A DNA stretch of 64,000 bases from Candidatus Methanoperedentaceae archaeon GB37 (lineage in GTDB: Archaea; Halobacteriota; Methanosarcinia; Methanosarcinales; EX4572-44): positions 1,402,150 to 1,466,149 of the forward strand of contig LR991653.1 of assembly GCA_905171695.1 (NCBI GenBank). Reading direction: 5' to 3'. The notes below the pieces were generated by a model. It was given only the letters and a program-made list of their open reading frames with translations. It ran no database searches and was not told the origin of the DNA. A program made the position numbers and the translations under genes. Below, piece by piece: positions 54,248-62,312 of this stretch. Position 1 is the stretch's first letter. Each line of letters begins with the position of its first letter.

Positions 54248-54667
54248 ATGAGTGAGATGGACGAACTTGAAGCGATAAGGATGCGGAAGCTCGAGGAGAT
54301 GGCGAAGAGATTCTCTCCAAGCGGAAGGTCGGAGAGAGAAGAGGTCATCTCTGCTCCGATCACAGTAACAGATGCCAGTCTCAGTGAGATCATCAGAAAG
54401 CATCCGCTCGTTGTAGTGGATTGCTGGGCTACGTGGTGCAGACCCTGTCAGATGATCGCCCCGGTCATTGATGAGATGGCAAGGGATTACGCAGGCAGGA
54501 TCGTCTTTGGAAAGCTCAATGTTGACGAAAACCCTGTGACCTCAAGGCAGTTTAGGATAATGTCCATCCCAGCACTTCTCGTATTCAAAGATGGAGTCCT
54601 GGTCGATCAGATAATCGGCGCGGCTCCAAGAGCAACCCTCGAATCAAGGATCAAGAGATACATATGA
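54248..54667 (+). CDS. thioredoxin with PDCD5-like N-terminal helix
   Basis: A 139-residue thioredoxin. Residues 1-40 form an extra charged helix, MSEMDELEAIRMRKLEEMAK, that resembles the N-terminus of archaeal PDCD5-family proteins; residues 45-139 are a thioredoxin domain with VVDCWATWCRPCQMIAP (active site WCRPC), KLNVDENP, and SIPALLVFKDG. The arginine within the active site replaces the usual glycine and may shift redox potential. The ATG at 54248 is preferred; a TTG at 54233 is in frame. Paralogue of the thioredoxin at 16599. Confidence 0.88.
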   Translation: MSEMDELEAIRMRKLEEMAKRFSPSGRSEREEVISAPITVTDASLSEIIRKHPLVVVDCWATWCRPCQMIAPVIDEMARDYAGRIVFGKLNVDENPVTSRQFRIMSIPALLVFKDGVLVDQIIGAAPRATLESRIKRYI

Positions 54668-54790
54668 GAATTCCCTTCTTTCACACGCCACGAGAGAAAA
54701 GTTCTGCTGAATGAGTAAATCCAACCATTTGTCGCTACACAAGCTCAAATCTTTTTTTACCTCCCCTGCTGGAGCTCTGCCATCCAAGCC

Positions 54791-54889
54791 CATGTGAGAT
54801 CTAATAAAGTTGGAGAGGTTGTAAAGCTGAAGGTTGAGGACATTGACGTGGAAAGAAGATTAATCAGAATAAGAGGTGGAAAGAGGACC
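54791..54889 (+). pseudogene. tyrosine recombinase (integrase) fragment
   Basis: A plus-strand frame reads VGEVVKLKVEDIDVERRLIR and IRGGKRT, matching the segment after the first catalytic arginine of XerC/D-like recombinases (usually ..RxSExxxLxxxDID....I.I.GGKG). It is cut off exactly at the left inverted repeat of the first IS6-type copy, and nothing equivalent continues after that copy. A remnant of an integrated element or a lost recombinase gene. Confidence 0.5.
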
Positions 54890-55586
54890 CGTCCACTTAA
54901 CATAGACGCCACCTCAACCGATTATAATAAAGCATAAACAGATTACAGAACAAATTCCAGTTTTTAACAGGATTAAAAGAACTAATTGAGCAGAAGAATA
55001 TCTTTATCCTCTGTTTTAGCGAAGAAAACACTGATTCACCCAGGCTTCTCTCTCCGAAAGGACTGATCGCTCAAATTCCAGATCCAGGCTTTTCAGTGCA
55101 TCTATAAGCCATGGGGCTTCATCAACGACGAATTTTGGTTTCTTCCAACAGAACTCTTAACACTCCTCTGAAGGACTTTGTAACAGGATAATTCCTTGTT
55201 GTATAAATTCTCATCAGGATTAACTCGTTCTTCTCAACATCTACAGCAGAATAGACATAGTACGCCTTTTTATCTTGCTTTAACAACTGTTTCGTCTAAC
55301 GCTATCAGGTATCTTCTCTTCTTCTCTGATACAAGCAGGCAATCTCTCTTCAAACTTCCGTATCCAGTTCCAAACAGAGGTCCATAGAGACCGGATGAAG
55401 CCAGAGAGAGAATTCTGGCAGTCCTCCTCACAGAAAACATCTGAATACAGGTCGCAATACCAAGAACCTTAACCTCAAAAGGCACCTTACTCCTCTCAAA
55501 CACCTTCAACTCTTCAACAGTCCCACCTTACCTTCAGCATAAATAAGAGATGGTCTCCCGTATTTATAATCTTATGTGGACGGGTC
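54886..55586 (-). mobile_element. degenerate IS6-type insertion sequence, copy 1
   Basis: Ends are inverted repeats GACCCGTCCACTTAA (left) and GTGGACGGGTC (right). The minus strand encodes broken pieces of an archaeal IS6-like DDE transposase: KVPFEVKVLGIATCIQMFSV, a downstream WNW-like region, KKRRYLIALDETVVKAR, then YSAVDVEKNELILMRIYTTR in another frame, VVDEAPWLIDALKSL and SLVESVFSSLKQR-like pieces. Several frameshifts and stops make it inactive. No target-site duplication is visible. A second copy is at 59721-60427 in the same orientation. Confidence 0.8.
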
Positions 55587-55606
55587 TGAACTGTCTTATA
55601 GAATAT

Positions 55607-55616
55607 GCTATATATG
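55607..55616 (+). promoter_or_regulatory. TATA-like element upstream of aIF2-gamma
   Basis: GCTATATATG lies about 60 bases before the aIF2-gamma ATG and 20 bases beyond the right end of IS6-type copy 1, so the operon promoter survived the insertion. Confidence 0.45.
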
Positions 55617-55674
55617 AAGAGTCTCAGTATAGTGAGCTTGTATTGCATTTGCTTTCGTTGTTTTGGAGAAGTTT

Positions 55675-56913
55675 ATGAGTCAACCTGGTATTAATATTGG
55701 TATTGTTGGGCATGTTGATCATGGGAAGACCACGTTGGTGAAGGCTCTTTCTGGTGTGTGGACTGATCGACATAGTGAGGAGTTGAAGCGTGGTATCTCT
55801 ATTCGGCTTGGGTATGCTGATGTAACGTTTCGCAGGTGTCCGGTTTGTGAGGCGCCTGGGTGTTACACTGTAAAAGAGACTTGTGAGGTTGATGGTTCGC
55901 ATACGGAGTATTTGAGGACTGTTTCTTTTGTTGACTCTCCTGGGCATGAGACTCTTATGGCTACGATGCTCTCTGGTGCTGCGATTATGGATGGTGCAGT
56001 GCTTGTGATTGCAGCCAATGAGCCGTGTCCGCAGCCGCAGACAAAGGAGCATCTGATGGCACTGGATATTGTTGGGATTGAGAATGTGGTGGTTGTTCAG
56101 AACAAGATCGATATCGTCTCTCGAGAGGATGTTCTCAGGAACTATGAGGAGATAAAGAGGTTTGTTAGGGGTACTGTTGCGGAGGATGCGCCTATAATTC
56201 CTATCTCTGCTCATCATAGTGCAAACCTTGATCTGTTGATTCAGGCTATTGAGGAGAGGATCCCGACGCCTAAGCGGGACCTGGATGCGCCTCCGTTGAT
56301 GTTGATTGCACGTTCTTTTGATGTTAACCGTCCTGGGACGTCGATAGAGAGGATCGTTGGTGGTGTAGTGGGTGGCACGTTGAGCCGTGGAAGGCTTCAT
56401 CTGGGTGATGAGATAGAGATACGGCCGGGCCTCCGGGTTGAGGCTGGTGGTTCTCTTAGGTGGGATTCGATACGTACTGTTGTTACCCAGTTGCTTCTCG
56501 GCGGTGAGACGGTGGATGAGGCCACCCCAGGTGGTTTGATCGGTGTTGGTACGAAGCTTGATCCGTCCATCACAAAGAGTGATAGTCTGGTGGGTCAGGT
56601 TGTGGGCCATCCAGACCACATGTTGCCGACTATAGATAGGTTTACGATGGAGACACGTCTCTTAACACAGGTGGTGGGTATGAGTGAGAATATCAATGTT
56701 GAGGATCTGCGGTCCAACGAGACGCTCATGTTGAACATTGGGACTGCGACTACGGTGGGTGTGGTGGTCAGCACACGAGGGAATATCGCCGAGGTTGCGC
56801 TCAAGCGTCCGGTCTGTGCGTCTGAAGGTACCCGCGTTGCTATAAGCAGGCGTATCGGTGCACGGTGGAGGCTGATCGGTTCTGGGATTATAACGGAGTA
56901 TGATGAGACTTAG
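55675..56913 (+). CDS. eif2g: translation initiation factor 2, gamma subunit
   Basis: A 412-residue GTPase that brings initiator tRNA to the ribosome. GTP motifs: [14 protein letters not shown] (G1), [16 protein letters not shown] [14 protein letters not shown] (G3), [10 protein letters not shown] (G4) and PISAHHS (G5); a zinc knuckle [16 protein letters not shown] lies between G1 and G3 as in archaeal/eukaryal IF2-gamma. Domains II and III follow to the end. First gene of a plus-strand operon with PIN, rpoE', spt4 and dephospho-CoA kinase, the conserved archaeal order. Start MSQPGINIG at 55675. Confidence 0.98.
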   Translation: MSQPGINIGIVGHVDHGKTTLVKALSGVWTDRHSEELKRGISIRLGYADVTFRRCPVCEAPGCYTVKETCEVDGSHTEYLRTVSFVDSPGHETLMATMLSGAAIMDGAVLVIAANEPCPQPQTKEHLMALDIVGIENVVVVQNKIDIVSREDVLRNYEEIKRFVRGTVAEDAPIIPISAHHSANLDLLIQAIEERIPTPKRDLDAPPLMLIARSFDVNRPGTSIERIVGGVVGGTLSRGRLHLGDEIEIRPGLRVEAGGSLRWDSIRTVVTQLLLGGETVDEATPGGLIGVGTKLDPSITKSDSLVGQVVGHPDHMLPTIDRFTMETRLLTQVVGMSENINVEDLRSNETLMLNIGTATTVGVVVSTRGNIAEVALKRPVCASEGTRVAISRRIGARWRLIGSGIITEYDET

Positions 56914-57282
56914 ATGAAGGTTATTATCGACACCAATATTCTAATGGTGCCTCATCAGTTTGGCGTGGATATATTCGAGGAGCTGGCATCTCTTGGATAC
57001 GATGAATATCTCGTCCCAAAGGCGGTGGTTGCAGAACTTGTCTCGCTCGTGGAGAGTGCGAAAGGGGATGATAGGATTGCGGCAAAGGTGGGGTTATCGC
57101 TTGTAGATCGGTGCCAGGTGGTGGGTGGTGCGAATGGTGGTTCTGCGGATGATGAGATTTTAAGGCTTGCAGTTGAAGGAGGGTTCTCTGTCTGCACGAA
57201 CGATTCTGTGTTGAGGAAAAGGTTATCTGGGAATGGTGTTACTGTGGTATACCTGAGAAGCAGGCGTAGGTTGAGTGTTTAA
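56914..57282 (+). CDS. FCF1/UTP24-like PIN-domain protein
   Basis: A 122-residue PIN-fold nuclease candidate. The acidic residues of the active site are in VIIDTNILMVPH, GSADDEILRLA and CTNDSVLRKRL. In archaea a PIN gene of this kind stands between aIF2-gamma and rpoE' and is related to eukaryotic pre-rRNA processing factors. Starts directly after the aIF2-gamma stop codon with no gap, so translation is coupled. Confidence 0.88.
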   Translation: MKVIIDTNILMVPHQFGVDIFEELASLGYDEYLVPKAVVAELVSLVESAKGDDRIAAKVGLSLVDRCQVVGGANGGSADDEILRLAVEGGFSVCTNDSVLRKRLSGNGVTVVYLRSRRRLSV

Positions 57283-57305
57283 TAGCGTTTTTGGATGTGT
57301 GATAG

Positions 57306-57881
57306 ATGTATAGCAGGATGAGACTTGCTGATACTGTGAGGATAGCCCCTGAGATGCTGGGCAAACCTGTGAAGGAGTCAGTGAAGCTCGCACTTCGCGA
57401 GAAGCTTGAAGCTACGATAAGCAAGAAGATTGGAGCTATCGTTGCAATCCTCGATGTGGTAGGGGTTGGTGACGGGCATATACTCGCTGGCGATGGAGGG
57501 GTGTACTATGACACAACGTTTGATGCGTTGGTCTTCACACCGGTGATGCAGGAGGTGATCGAAGGCTCAGTGGTTGAGATTGTGGAGTTCGGAGCTTTTG
57601 TCGGGATAGGCCCTATGGACGGTCTCCTGCATATAAGCCAGATAACAGATGAGTATATCTACTACGATGAGAAGAACTCCAGATTGGTGACAAAAGATAG
57701 TGGGCGCTCCATAAACGTGGGCGACAAACTTCGCACTCGAATCGTTGCCGTGAGTCTGAATGAACGAGAGCCAAGAGATAGCAAGATTGGACTGACCATG
57801 CGACAACCAGCACTTGGAAAGATTGAGTGGATAGAGGAAGATCGAATAGCGAAAGAGAAGAAGAGACGAGAGGCAGTGTAA
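57306..57881 (+). CDS. rpoE1: DNA-directed RNA polymerase subunit E' (Rpo7)
   Basis: A 191-residue protein: N-terminal RNP-like domain (YSRMRLADTVRIAPEMLG), HILAGDGGVYYDTTFDAL, and an S1 RNA-binding domain VIEGSVVEIVEFGAFVGIGPMDGLLHISQIT, ending LTMRQPALGKIEWIEED. With Rpo4 it forms the stalk of archaeal RNA polymerase that aids promoter melting and RNA exit. Confidence 0.97.
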   Translation: MYSRMRLADTVRIAPEMLGKPVKESVKLALREKLEATISKKIGAIVAILDVVGVGDGHILAGDGGVYYDTTFDALVFTPVMQEVIEGSVVEIVEFGAFVGIGPMDGLLHISQITDEYIYYDEKNSRLVTKDSGRSINVGDKLRTRIVAVSLNEREPRDSKIGLTMRQPALGKIEWIEEDRIAKEKKRREAV

Positions 57882-57883
57882 GT

Positions 57884-58069
57884 ATGGTTGAGAAGGTCTG
57901 TAGAGAATGCCATCGTGTCGTAACCGGTCAGACTTGTGCCGTCTGCGGCTCAACAAACTTCAGCACTGACTGGAGCGGGTATGTGATCATCATCGACCCA
58001 GCGCGATCGCAGATCGCTCAAAAGATGCAGGTAAAACTGGCAGGCAAGTATGCACTGAAGGTGCGATGA
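57884..58069 (+). CDS. spt4: transcription elongation factor Spt4 (RpoE'')
   Basis: A 61-residue zinc protein with CRECHRVV and CAVCGSTNFSTDWSGYVIII, the usual four-cysteine zinc site, and the end GKYALKVR. It pairs with Spt5 to keep RNA polymerase processive. ATG at 57884, two bases after the rpoE' stop; its stop overlaps the next start (ATGA). Confidence 0.96.
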   Translation: MVEKVCRECHRVVTGQTCAVCGSTNFSTDWSGYVIIIDPARSQIAQKMQVKLAGKYALKVR

Positions 58070-58584
58070 GACCAGTTATATCCTATCGCCTCCCGCACAA
58101 CTTACGAAGTGAACTTAAAGAGCCACTAGGAAGACTCTACCCCAAGAAGACAATAGTAGATGAAATACATCGAGAACTCCTGAGACCTGCAGAGAGGATA
58201 ATAACAGTCGGGGATGTTATAACCAGAAACATACTTGATTCTGGAATAACGATCAACATCGCAGTGATCGATGGAAAGACAGAGAGAACCACGAAGACAC
58301 CACCTTTGACAATACAAGGGTACCACGTTGTCTCTGTAAAGAATCCACCAGCAACCATAACAGAAGAACTGATCAACGCATTGAAAAACGCTCTTTTAAA
58401 GAGCGATCTCACGATGATAATGGTCGATGGTGAAGAAGATCTTGCAGCGCTCCCAGCAGTAATGCTATCACCCGCGACATCGATCGTTATGTATGGACAG
58501 CCAGGCGTTGGGAGCGTTCTGATACGAGTGGATGATGCCATCCGCAAGAGAGTGGAAGGGTTGCTTGAAAGGATGCGGGTGTGA
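58066..58584 (+). CDS. GTP-dependent dephospho-CoA kinase (DUF359 family)
   Basis: A 172-residue protein of the archaeal family shown to phosphorylate dephospho-CoA with GTP. Conserved blocks: PLGRLYPK, ITVGDVITRNIL, IDGKTERT, VKNPPATITEEL, and VDGEEDLAALPAVMLSP. It completes CoA synthesis after CoaD (11714-12169). In many archaea ribosomal S24e and S27ae follow; here the operon ends and sua5 converges on it. Confidence 0.92.
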   Translation: MRPVISYRLPHNLRSELKEPLGRLYPKKTIVDEIHRELLRPAERIITVGDVITRNILDSGITINIAVIDGKTERTTKTPPLTIQGYHVVSVKNPPATITEELINALKNALLKSDLTMIMVDGEEDLAALPAVMLSPATSIVMYGQPGVGSVLIRVDDAIRKRVEGLLERMRV

Positions 58585-58603
58585 ATAAAAGAGCCTCTCG
58601 TCT

Positions 58604-59662
58604 TCACGACCTCGCTGTAACCACTTCACTTGAAGCCTTCTCTAACCTGTTCATAACCGCCTCCCCCAGACCTCTCCTCTCAAAAGATCCGTCTGCAATG
58701 ATCACATCGACCTCTCTTCTATCGAGCAAGCGCATGGCATGGAATAGGTTTCGTGCAATCGATGCTGGATCATCCCCTCTCCCTACGAGGAGCGCCTCCT
58801 CTCCAACCCTACACCCACTCCACATCGTTTCGTGGCAGAGCATCAGCCCAACCGTCAGCCCCGCACTCTGATACTCCTCCCTCAATCTCTGGATCATCTC
58901 CGCAACCTCTTCACCTTTGACAAGCACCACTTTTGCCTCTGGAGCATAGTGAGTGTATTTCATGCCAGGAGAGCGAGGAAGACCAGTAGGCTCTACCTCG
59001 GTTATCACATCTCCTGTGACTCTCCTCAGTTCTTCAATCCCTATACCACCTGGTCTGAGTAGGCGTGGTGGGTCACAGGTCACGTCAAGGACGGTCGACT
59101 CAACACCTATCTCTGACCTCCCACCATCGATTATCATCTCAACGCTCCCAGCAAGATCATCCAGCACATGCTCTGCCAGTGTCGGGCTTGGTCTCCCTGA
59201 GGTGTTGGCGCTCGGTGCAGCGACCGGCACACCGGCTGCCTCGATGAGCGCAAGCGCTATAGGGTGTTTCGGCATTCGCACTGCCACAGTCTCCAAGCCA
59301 CCTGTCGTGAGATCTGGCACAACACCACTTCGCTTCAGGACGAGTGTGAGAGGTCCTGGCCAGAAGGCATCCATCAACTCGTGAGCGATCCTGGGAACCT
59401 CTGCTGTAATATATTCAACCTCCCTACTCTCGTGCACGTGAACGATCAAAGGGTTGTCCGGTGGTCGGGACTTGACCGTGAATATGCGGTTAACAGCAAC
59501 TGGGTTCAAGGCATCTGCTCCAAGCCCATAGACAGTCTCGGTTGGGAATGCAACAAGCCCACCACGCCGGATTACCATGCCCCCACGTCTGCACGCCTCT
59601 CTGAACCCACAGCTCTCTATACGTAGAAGCTCGGTTCCACTGATAAGAGAGTTATGCGTCAT
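58604..59662 (-). CDS. sua5: threonylcarbamoyl-AMP synthase (Sua5 type)
   Basis: A 352-residue protein with a YrdC domain (residues about 20-215) and a C-terminal Sua5 domain. It makes threonylcarbamoyl-AMP for t6A37 in tRNA. YrdC motifs: GGLVAFPTETVYGLGADAL, KSRPPDNPLIVHV, FWPGPLTLVLKRS, VPVAAPSANTSGRPSPT, and GGRSEIGVESTVLDV. The linker SPGMKYTHYAPEAKV is typical of the long Sua5 form. The ATG at 59662 was chosen over an upstream frame that runs toward the IS6-type copy. Confidence 0.95.
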   Translation of the reverse strand: MTHNSLISGTELLRIESCGFREACRRGGMVIRRGGLVAFPTETVYGLGADALNPVAVNRIFTVKSRPPDNPLIVHVHESREVEYITAEVPRIAHELMDAFWPGPLTLVLKRSGVVPDLTTGGLETVAVRMPKHPIALALIEAAGVPVAAPSANTSGRPSPTLAEHVLDDLAGSVEMIIDGGRSEIGVESTVLDVTCDPPRLLRPGGIGIEELRRVTGDVITEVEPTGLPRSPGMKYTHYAPEAKVVLVKGEEVAEMIQRLREEYQSAGLTVGLMLCHETMWSGCRVGEEALLVGRGDDPASIARNLFHAMRLLDRREVDVIIADGSFERRGLGEAVMNRLEKASSEVVTARS

Positions 59663-59720
59663 GGAGTTCACGCTAAAAGAAAGGGCGCTTCTCTCATAAA
59701 AGTATCTCGGGTCTTGAGGG

Positions 59721-60427
59721 GATGTGTCCACTTAACATAAACACCACCTCAACCGATTATAATAAAGCATAAAGAGCTTACAGAAGAAATTCCAGTTTTT
59801 AATAGGATTAAAAGATATAATTGAGTAAAAAAATATCTTTATTCTCTGTTTTAGTGTTGCATGAAATCTTTTGGGTGGATTTCATGATCCGAAAGGACTG
59901 ATCGCTCAAATTCCAGATCCAGGCTTTTCAGTGCATCTATAAGCTAGGGAGCTTTATCGATGATGAATCTTAGCTTCTTCCAACAGAACTCTTAGCACTT
60001 CTCTGAAGGACCTTGTAACAGGATAATTCCTGTTTGTATAAATTCTCATCAGAATTAACTCGTTCTTCTCAACATCTACCACAGAATAAACACAGTACGT
60101 CTTTTTATCTTGCTTTAACAACTCTTTCGTCTAACGCTATTCAAGTATCTTCTCTTCTTCTCTAATGCAACAGGCAATTTCTCTTCAAACTTCCGTATCC
60201 AGTTCCAAACAGAGGTTTTAGAGACCGGATGAAGCCCGAAGAATAGAACTCTTGGCAGTCCTCCCCCAGAGAAGACGTCTGAAATAGAGGTTGCAACACC
60301 AAGAGCCTTAACATCAAAAGGCACCTTATTCCTCTCAAACACCCTTCAACTCTTCGACAATCCCACATTGCTCTCAGCATAAATAAAAAAATAGTCTCCC
60401 GTATTTATAATCCTGTGTGGACGGGTC
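59721..60427 (-). mobile_element. degenerate IS6-type insertion sequence, copy 2
   Basis: Second copy, about 707 bp, same orientation as the one at 54886. Right end GTGGACGGGTC (60417-60427) is intact; the left end reads GTGTCCACTTAACATAAAC and is partly decayed. The minus strand holds transposase pieces KVPFDVKALGVATSIS, PVSKTSVWNWIRKFEEKLP and KKRRYLNSVR, with a 30-base replacement (around 59855-59880) relative to copy 1 and many frameshifts. It ends about 20 bases before the promoter of the tRNA-Arg gene. Confidence 0.8.
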
Positions 60428-60445
60428 CGCAGATACGAACGCAAT

Positions 60446-60453
60446 CTTTATAG
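60446..60453 (+). promoter_or_regulatory. TATA-like promoter of tRNA-Arg(GCG)
   Basis: CTTTATAG lies 28-35 bases before the tRNA 5' end and 18 bases beyond the IS6-type copy. Confidence 0.55.
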
Positions 60454-60480
60454 AGAGATGGACTTGTATTATCGTGTGTC

Positions 60481-60552
60481 GTCCCGATAGGGTAGCGGAT
60501 ATCCTAGAGGCCTGCGGAGCCTCAGACCCGGGTTCAAGTCCCGGTCGGGACA
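60481..60552 (+). tRNA. tRNA-Arg(GCG)
   Basis: Acceptor GTCCCGA/TCGGGAC, anticodon stem GAGGC/GCCTC with loop CTGCGGA (anticodon GCG, codon CGC), T arm CCGGG-TTCAAGT-CCCGG. Discriminator A at 60552; CCA not encoded (followed by TCA). Confidence 0.95.
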
Positions 60553-60594
60553 TCAGGACTCATAGGAACGCGAGAAGGGAGTGTGTAAGGATTG

Positions 60595-61278
60595 ATGATG
60601 AAAGGGAGATTGGCGGAGTTTCCGCCGAATGTTGAGATCGATGAGACAGATTTCAAGCGGGCGTGGGCAAAGCTTGTGATGAAGATCATGCAGATTGGAA
60701 TGGAGCTTCCGACCGAGTATGGGGATCTCTCAAAGGATGTCTGCAGTCGTGTCACGCTCTCTGGTGGAGCGATCGGGCAGATCTTGAGGAGGGATGTTCA
60801 CAAGGAAGATCCGTTTGGGCGTAAGCGAATAGAGGAGTATATGAAGCAGTATACGAGAGAGTATGATTGGAGGGGGCAGGGATTTGAGTATACCTATATG
60901 GAACGGCTCACAATGTACAGGGGTGGAATCGATCAGCTCGAGGTGTTGAGGGATCGCCTCATGGATGGGACTGTGACGCGAAGGGCTCAGGCGATCACGT
61001 GGATACCAGAACGGGACTCTGCCGCGGAGCATCCACCGTGTCTCCAGCGGATCTGGATCAGACCACTCGGAGAGAGAAGGTGCGAGGCGCATCTCTCCTG
61101 GCGCAGTCGAGACGCGTATGGCGCATGGAACTCGAATATCTGTGCAATCGTGGATATGCTTTACCGTGAGGTGTTGAGACCGAGCAACCTGGAGATTGTG
61201 AAGCTCGTTGATTTCTGCAGCAGTGCGCATATCTATGAGCATGATTGGGATGCGGCAAGGAGGGTGCGCCTGCCATGA
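60595..61278 (+). CDS. thyA: archaeal-type thymidylate synthase ThyA
   Basis: A 227-residue member of the short archaeal ThyA family, which methylates dUMP. The catalytic cysteine is in AEHPPCLQRIWIRPL and the dUMP-binding block in AHLSWRSRDAYGAWNSNICAIVDM; ICSSAHIY-like SSAHIYEHD gives the C-terminal histidine and tyrosine. Methanogen enzymes of this group may use a tetrahydromethanopterin-linked C1 donor. Two start codons (60595, 60598) are adjacent. It precedes methanogenesis marker 2 by 36 bases. Confidence 0.85.
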   Translation: MMKGRLAEFPPNVEIDETDFKRAWAKLVMKIMQIGMELPTEYGDLSKDVCSRVTLSGGAIGQILRRDVHKEDPFGRKRIEEYMKQYTREYDWRGQGFEYTYMERLTMYRGGIDQLEVLRDRLMDGTVTRRAQAITWIPERDSAAEHPPCLQRIWIRPLGERRCEAHLSWRSRDAYGAWNSNICAIVDMLYREVLRPSNLEIVKLVDFCSSAHIYEHDWDAARRVRLP

Positions 61279-61314
61279 ACCTCTACTGTGCCTTCAATTG
61301 TGAGGTGTCTTCTT

Positions 61315-62295
61315 TTGGATCTTGAAGAGATTGCGTACAGGATCAGAGAGTTTGAAGGTTTAACACGCAAAAGACCGATAGCTAACATCGCAAAGATCTT
61401 TGAATCTGTGCGAGGAGAGTATGGCAACTGCATAATCGACTTTGGAGACGATGCTGCTGTAATAGATATCGGGGGTGATGACTACCTGCTCTTTGCAGCT
61501 GATGGAATCTGGGGTCGATTGATCGATGCAAGTCCATGGTGGGCAGGGTATATCTCTGTTCTCGTCAACGTGAACGACATAGTGGCGATGGGCGGAAAAC
61601 CCGTTGCGATGGTCAACGTACTCTCAACGAGCGACAAGACCGCCCTTGAAAGGATACTTGAAGGCATCAAAGAGGGAACTGCCAAGTTCGGGGTTCCGAT
61701 GGTGGGCGGACACCTCCACCCTGACACGCCGTACACCTCTCTCTCGGTTGCCATAATCGGCACTGTGAGAAAGGACTCTCTCCTTCGAAGCGACACTGCA
61801 AATGTTAATGACGTGATCATTGCAGGATTTGACCTGAACGGGAGAATCGGTCCAAACTCGCCCTACAGCTGGGATTCAACCACCATGAAGACACCTCTTG
61901 AAATTCAGACGATCTACAAGGGGCTCTCAAGGATCGTTGAAGAGACCCACGCGACTGCGTGCAAGGATATCAGCAACCCCGGGCTTATAGGAACGCTTGC
62001 AATGATGCTCGAGGTATCAGGCGTGGGTGCCCGTGTTGATGTAAATGAGATACCACTGCCAAGAGGGGTGAAGCTTGAAGACTGGCTTCTCGTTCACCCG
62101 GCAACAGCCTTCATCATCACAACGCCGCCTGGAACAGAGAACGAGATTCTGAACTGCTTCGAAGACGTGGGCATGACAGCAGCCGCAATCGGACAAATCA
62201 CAGAGAAAAGAGAACTCTCGATCCACGACAAGAACAAGAGCACAACAGTCTTCGACTTTAAAAAAGACATCGTCACAGGCATCACAGTGCGATAA
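61315..62295 (+). CDS. methanogenesis marker protein 2 (AIR-synthase-related)
   Basis: A 326-residue protein with PurM/ThiL-like ATP-binding architecture: CIIDFGDDAAVIDIGGDDYLLFAADGIW, VNVNDIVAMGGKPVAMVNVL, GVPMVGGHLHPDTPY, CKDISNPGLIGTLAMMLEVSG and LLVHPATAFIITTPP. This pattern and length match the conserved protein found almost only in methanogens and their alkane-oxidising relatives; its role, perhaps in cofactor synthesis, is not proven. A TTG at 61315 with GAGGTG seven bases before it is the best start; an in-frame GTG at 61288 would overlap little and add nine residues. Confidence 0.85.
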   Translation: MDLEEIAYRIREFEGLTRKRPIANIAKIFESVRGEYGNCIIDFGDDAAVIDIGGDDYLLFAADGIWGRLIDASPWWAGYISVLVNVNDIVAMGGKPVAMVNVLSTSDKTALERILEGIKEGTAKFGVPMVGGHLHPDTPYTSLSVAIIGTVRKDSLLRSDTANVNDVIIAGFDLNGRIGPNSPYSWDSTTMKTPLEIQTIYKGLSRIVEETHATACKDISNPGLIGTLAMMLEVSGVGARVDVNEIPLPRGVKLEDWLLVHPATAFIITTPPGTENEILNCFEDVGMTAAAIGQITEKRELSIHDKNKSTTVFDFKKDIVTGITVR

Positions 62296-62312
62296 GAATA
62301 CAAAACGAGTGA

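Noticed and set aside
55624..56619. 331-codon ORF antisense to aIF2-gamma, and other long antisense ORFs (for example 8392-9066, 10022-10801, 13096-13950).
   Set aside because: They mirror well-supported genes on the other strand, have biased composition and no recognisable domains.
54878..60435. Target-site duplications beside the two IS6-type copies.
   Set aside because: The eight bases on each side of both copies differ, so no TSD is present; consistent with old or rearranged insertions.
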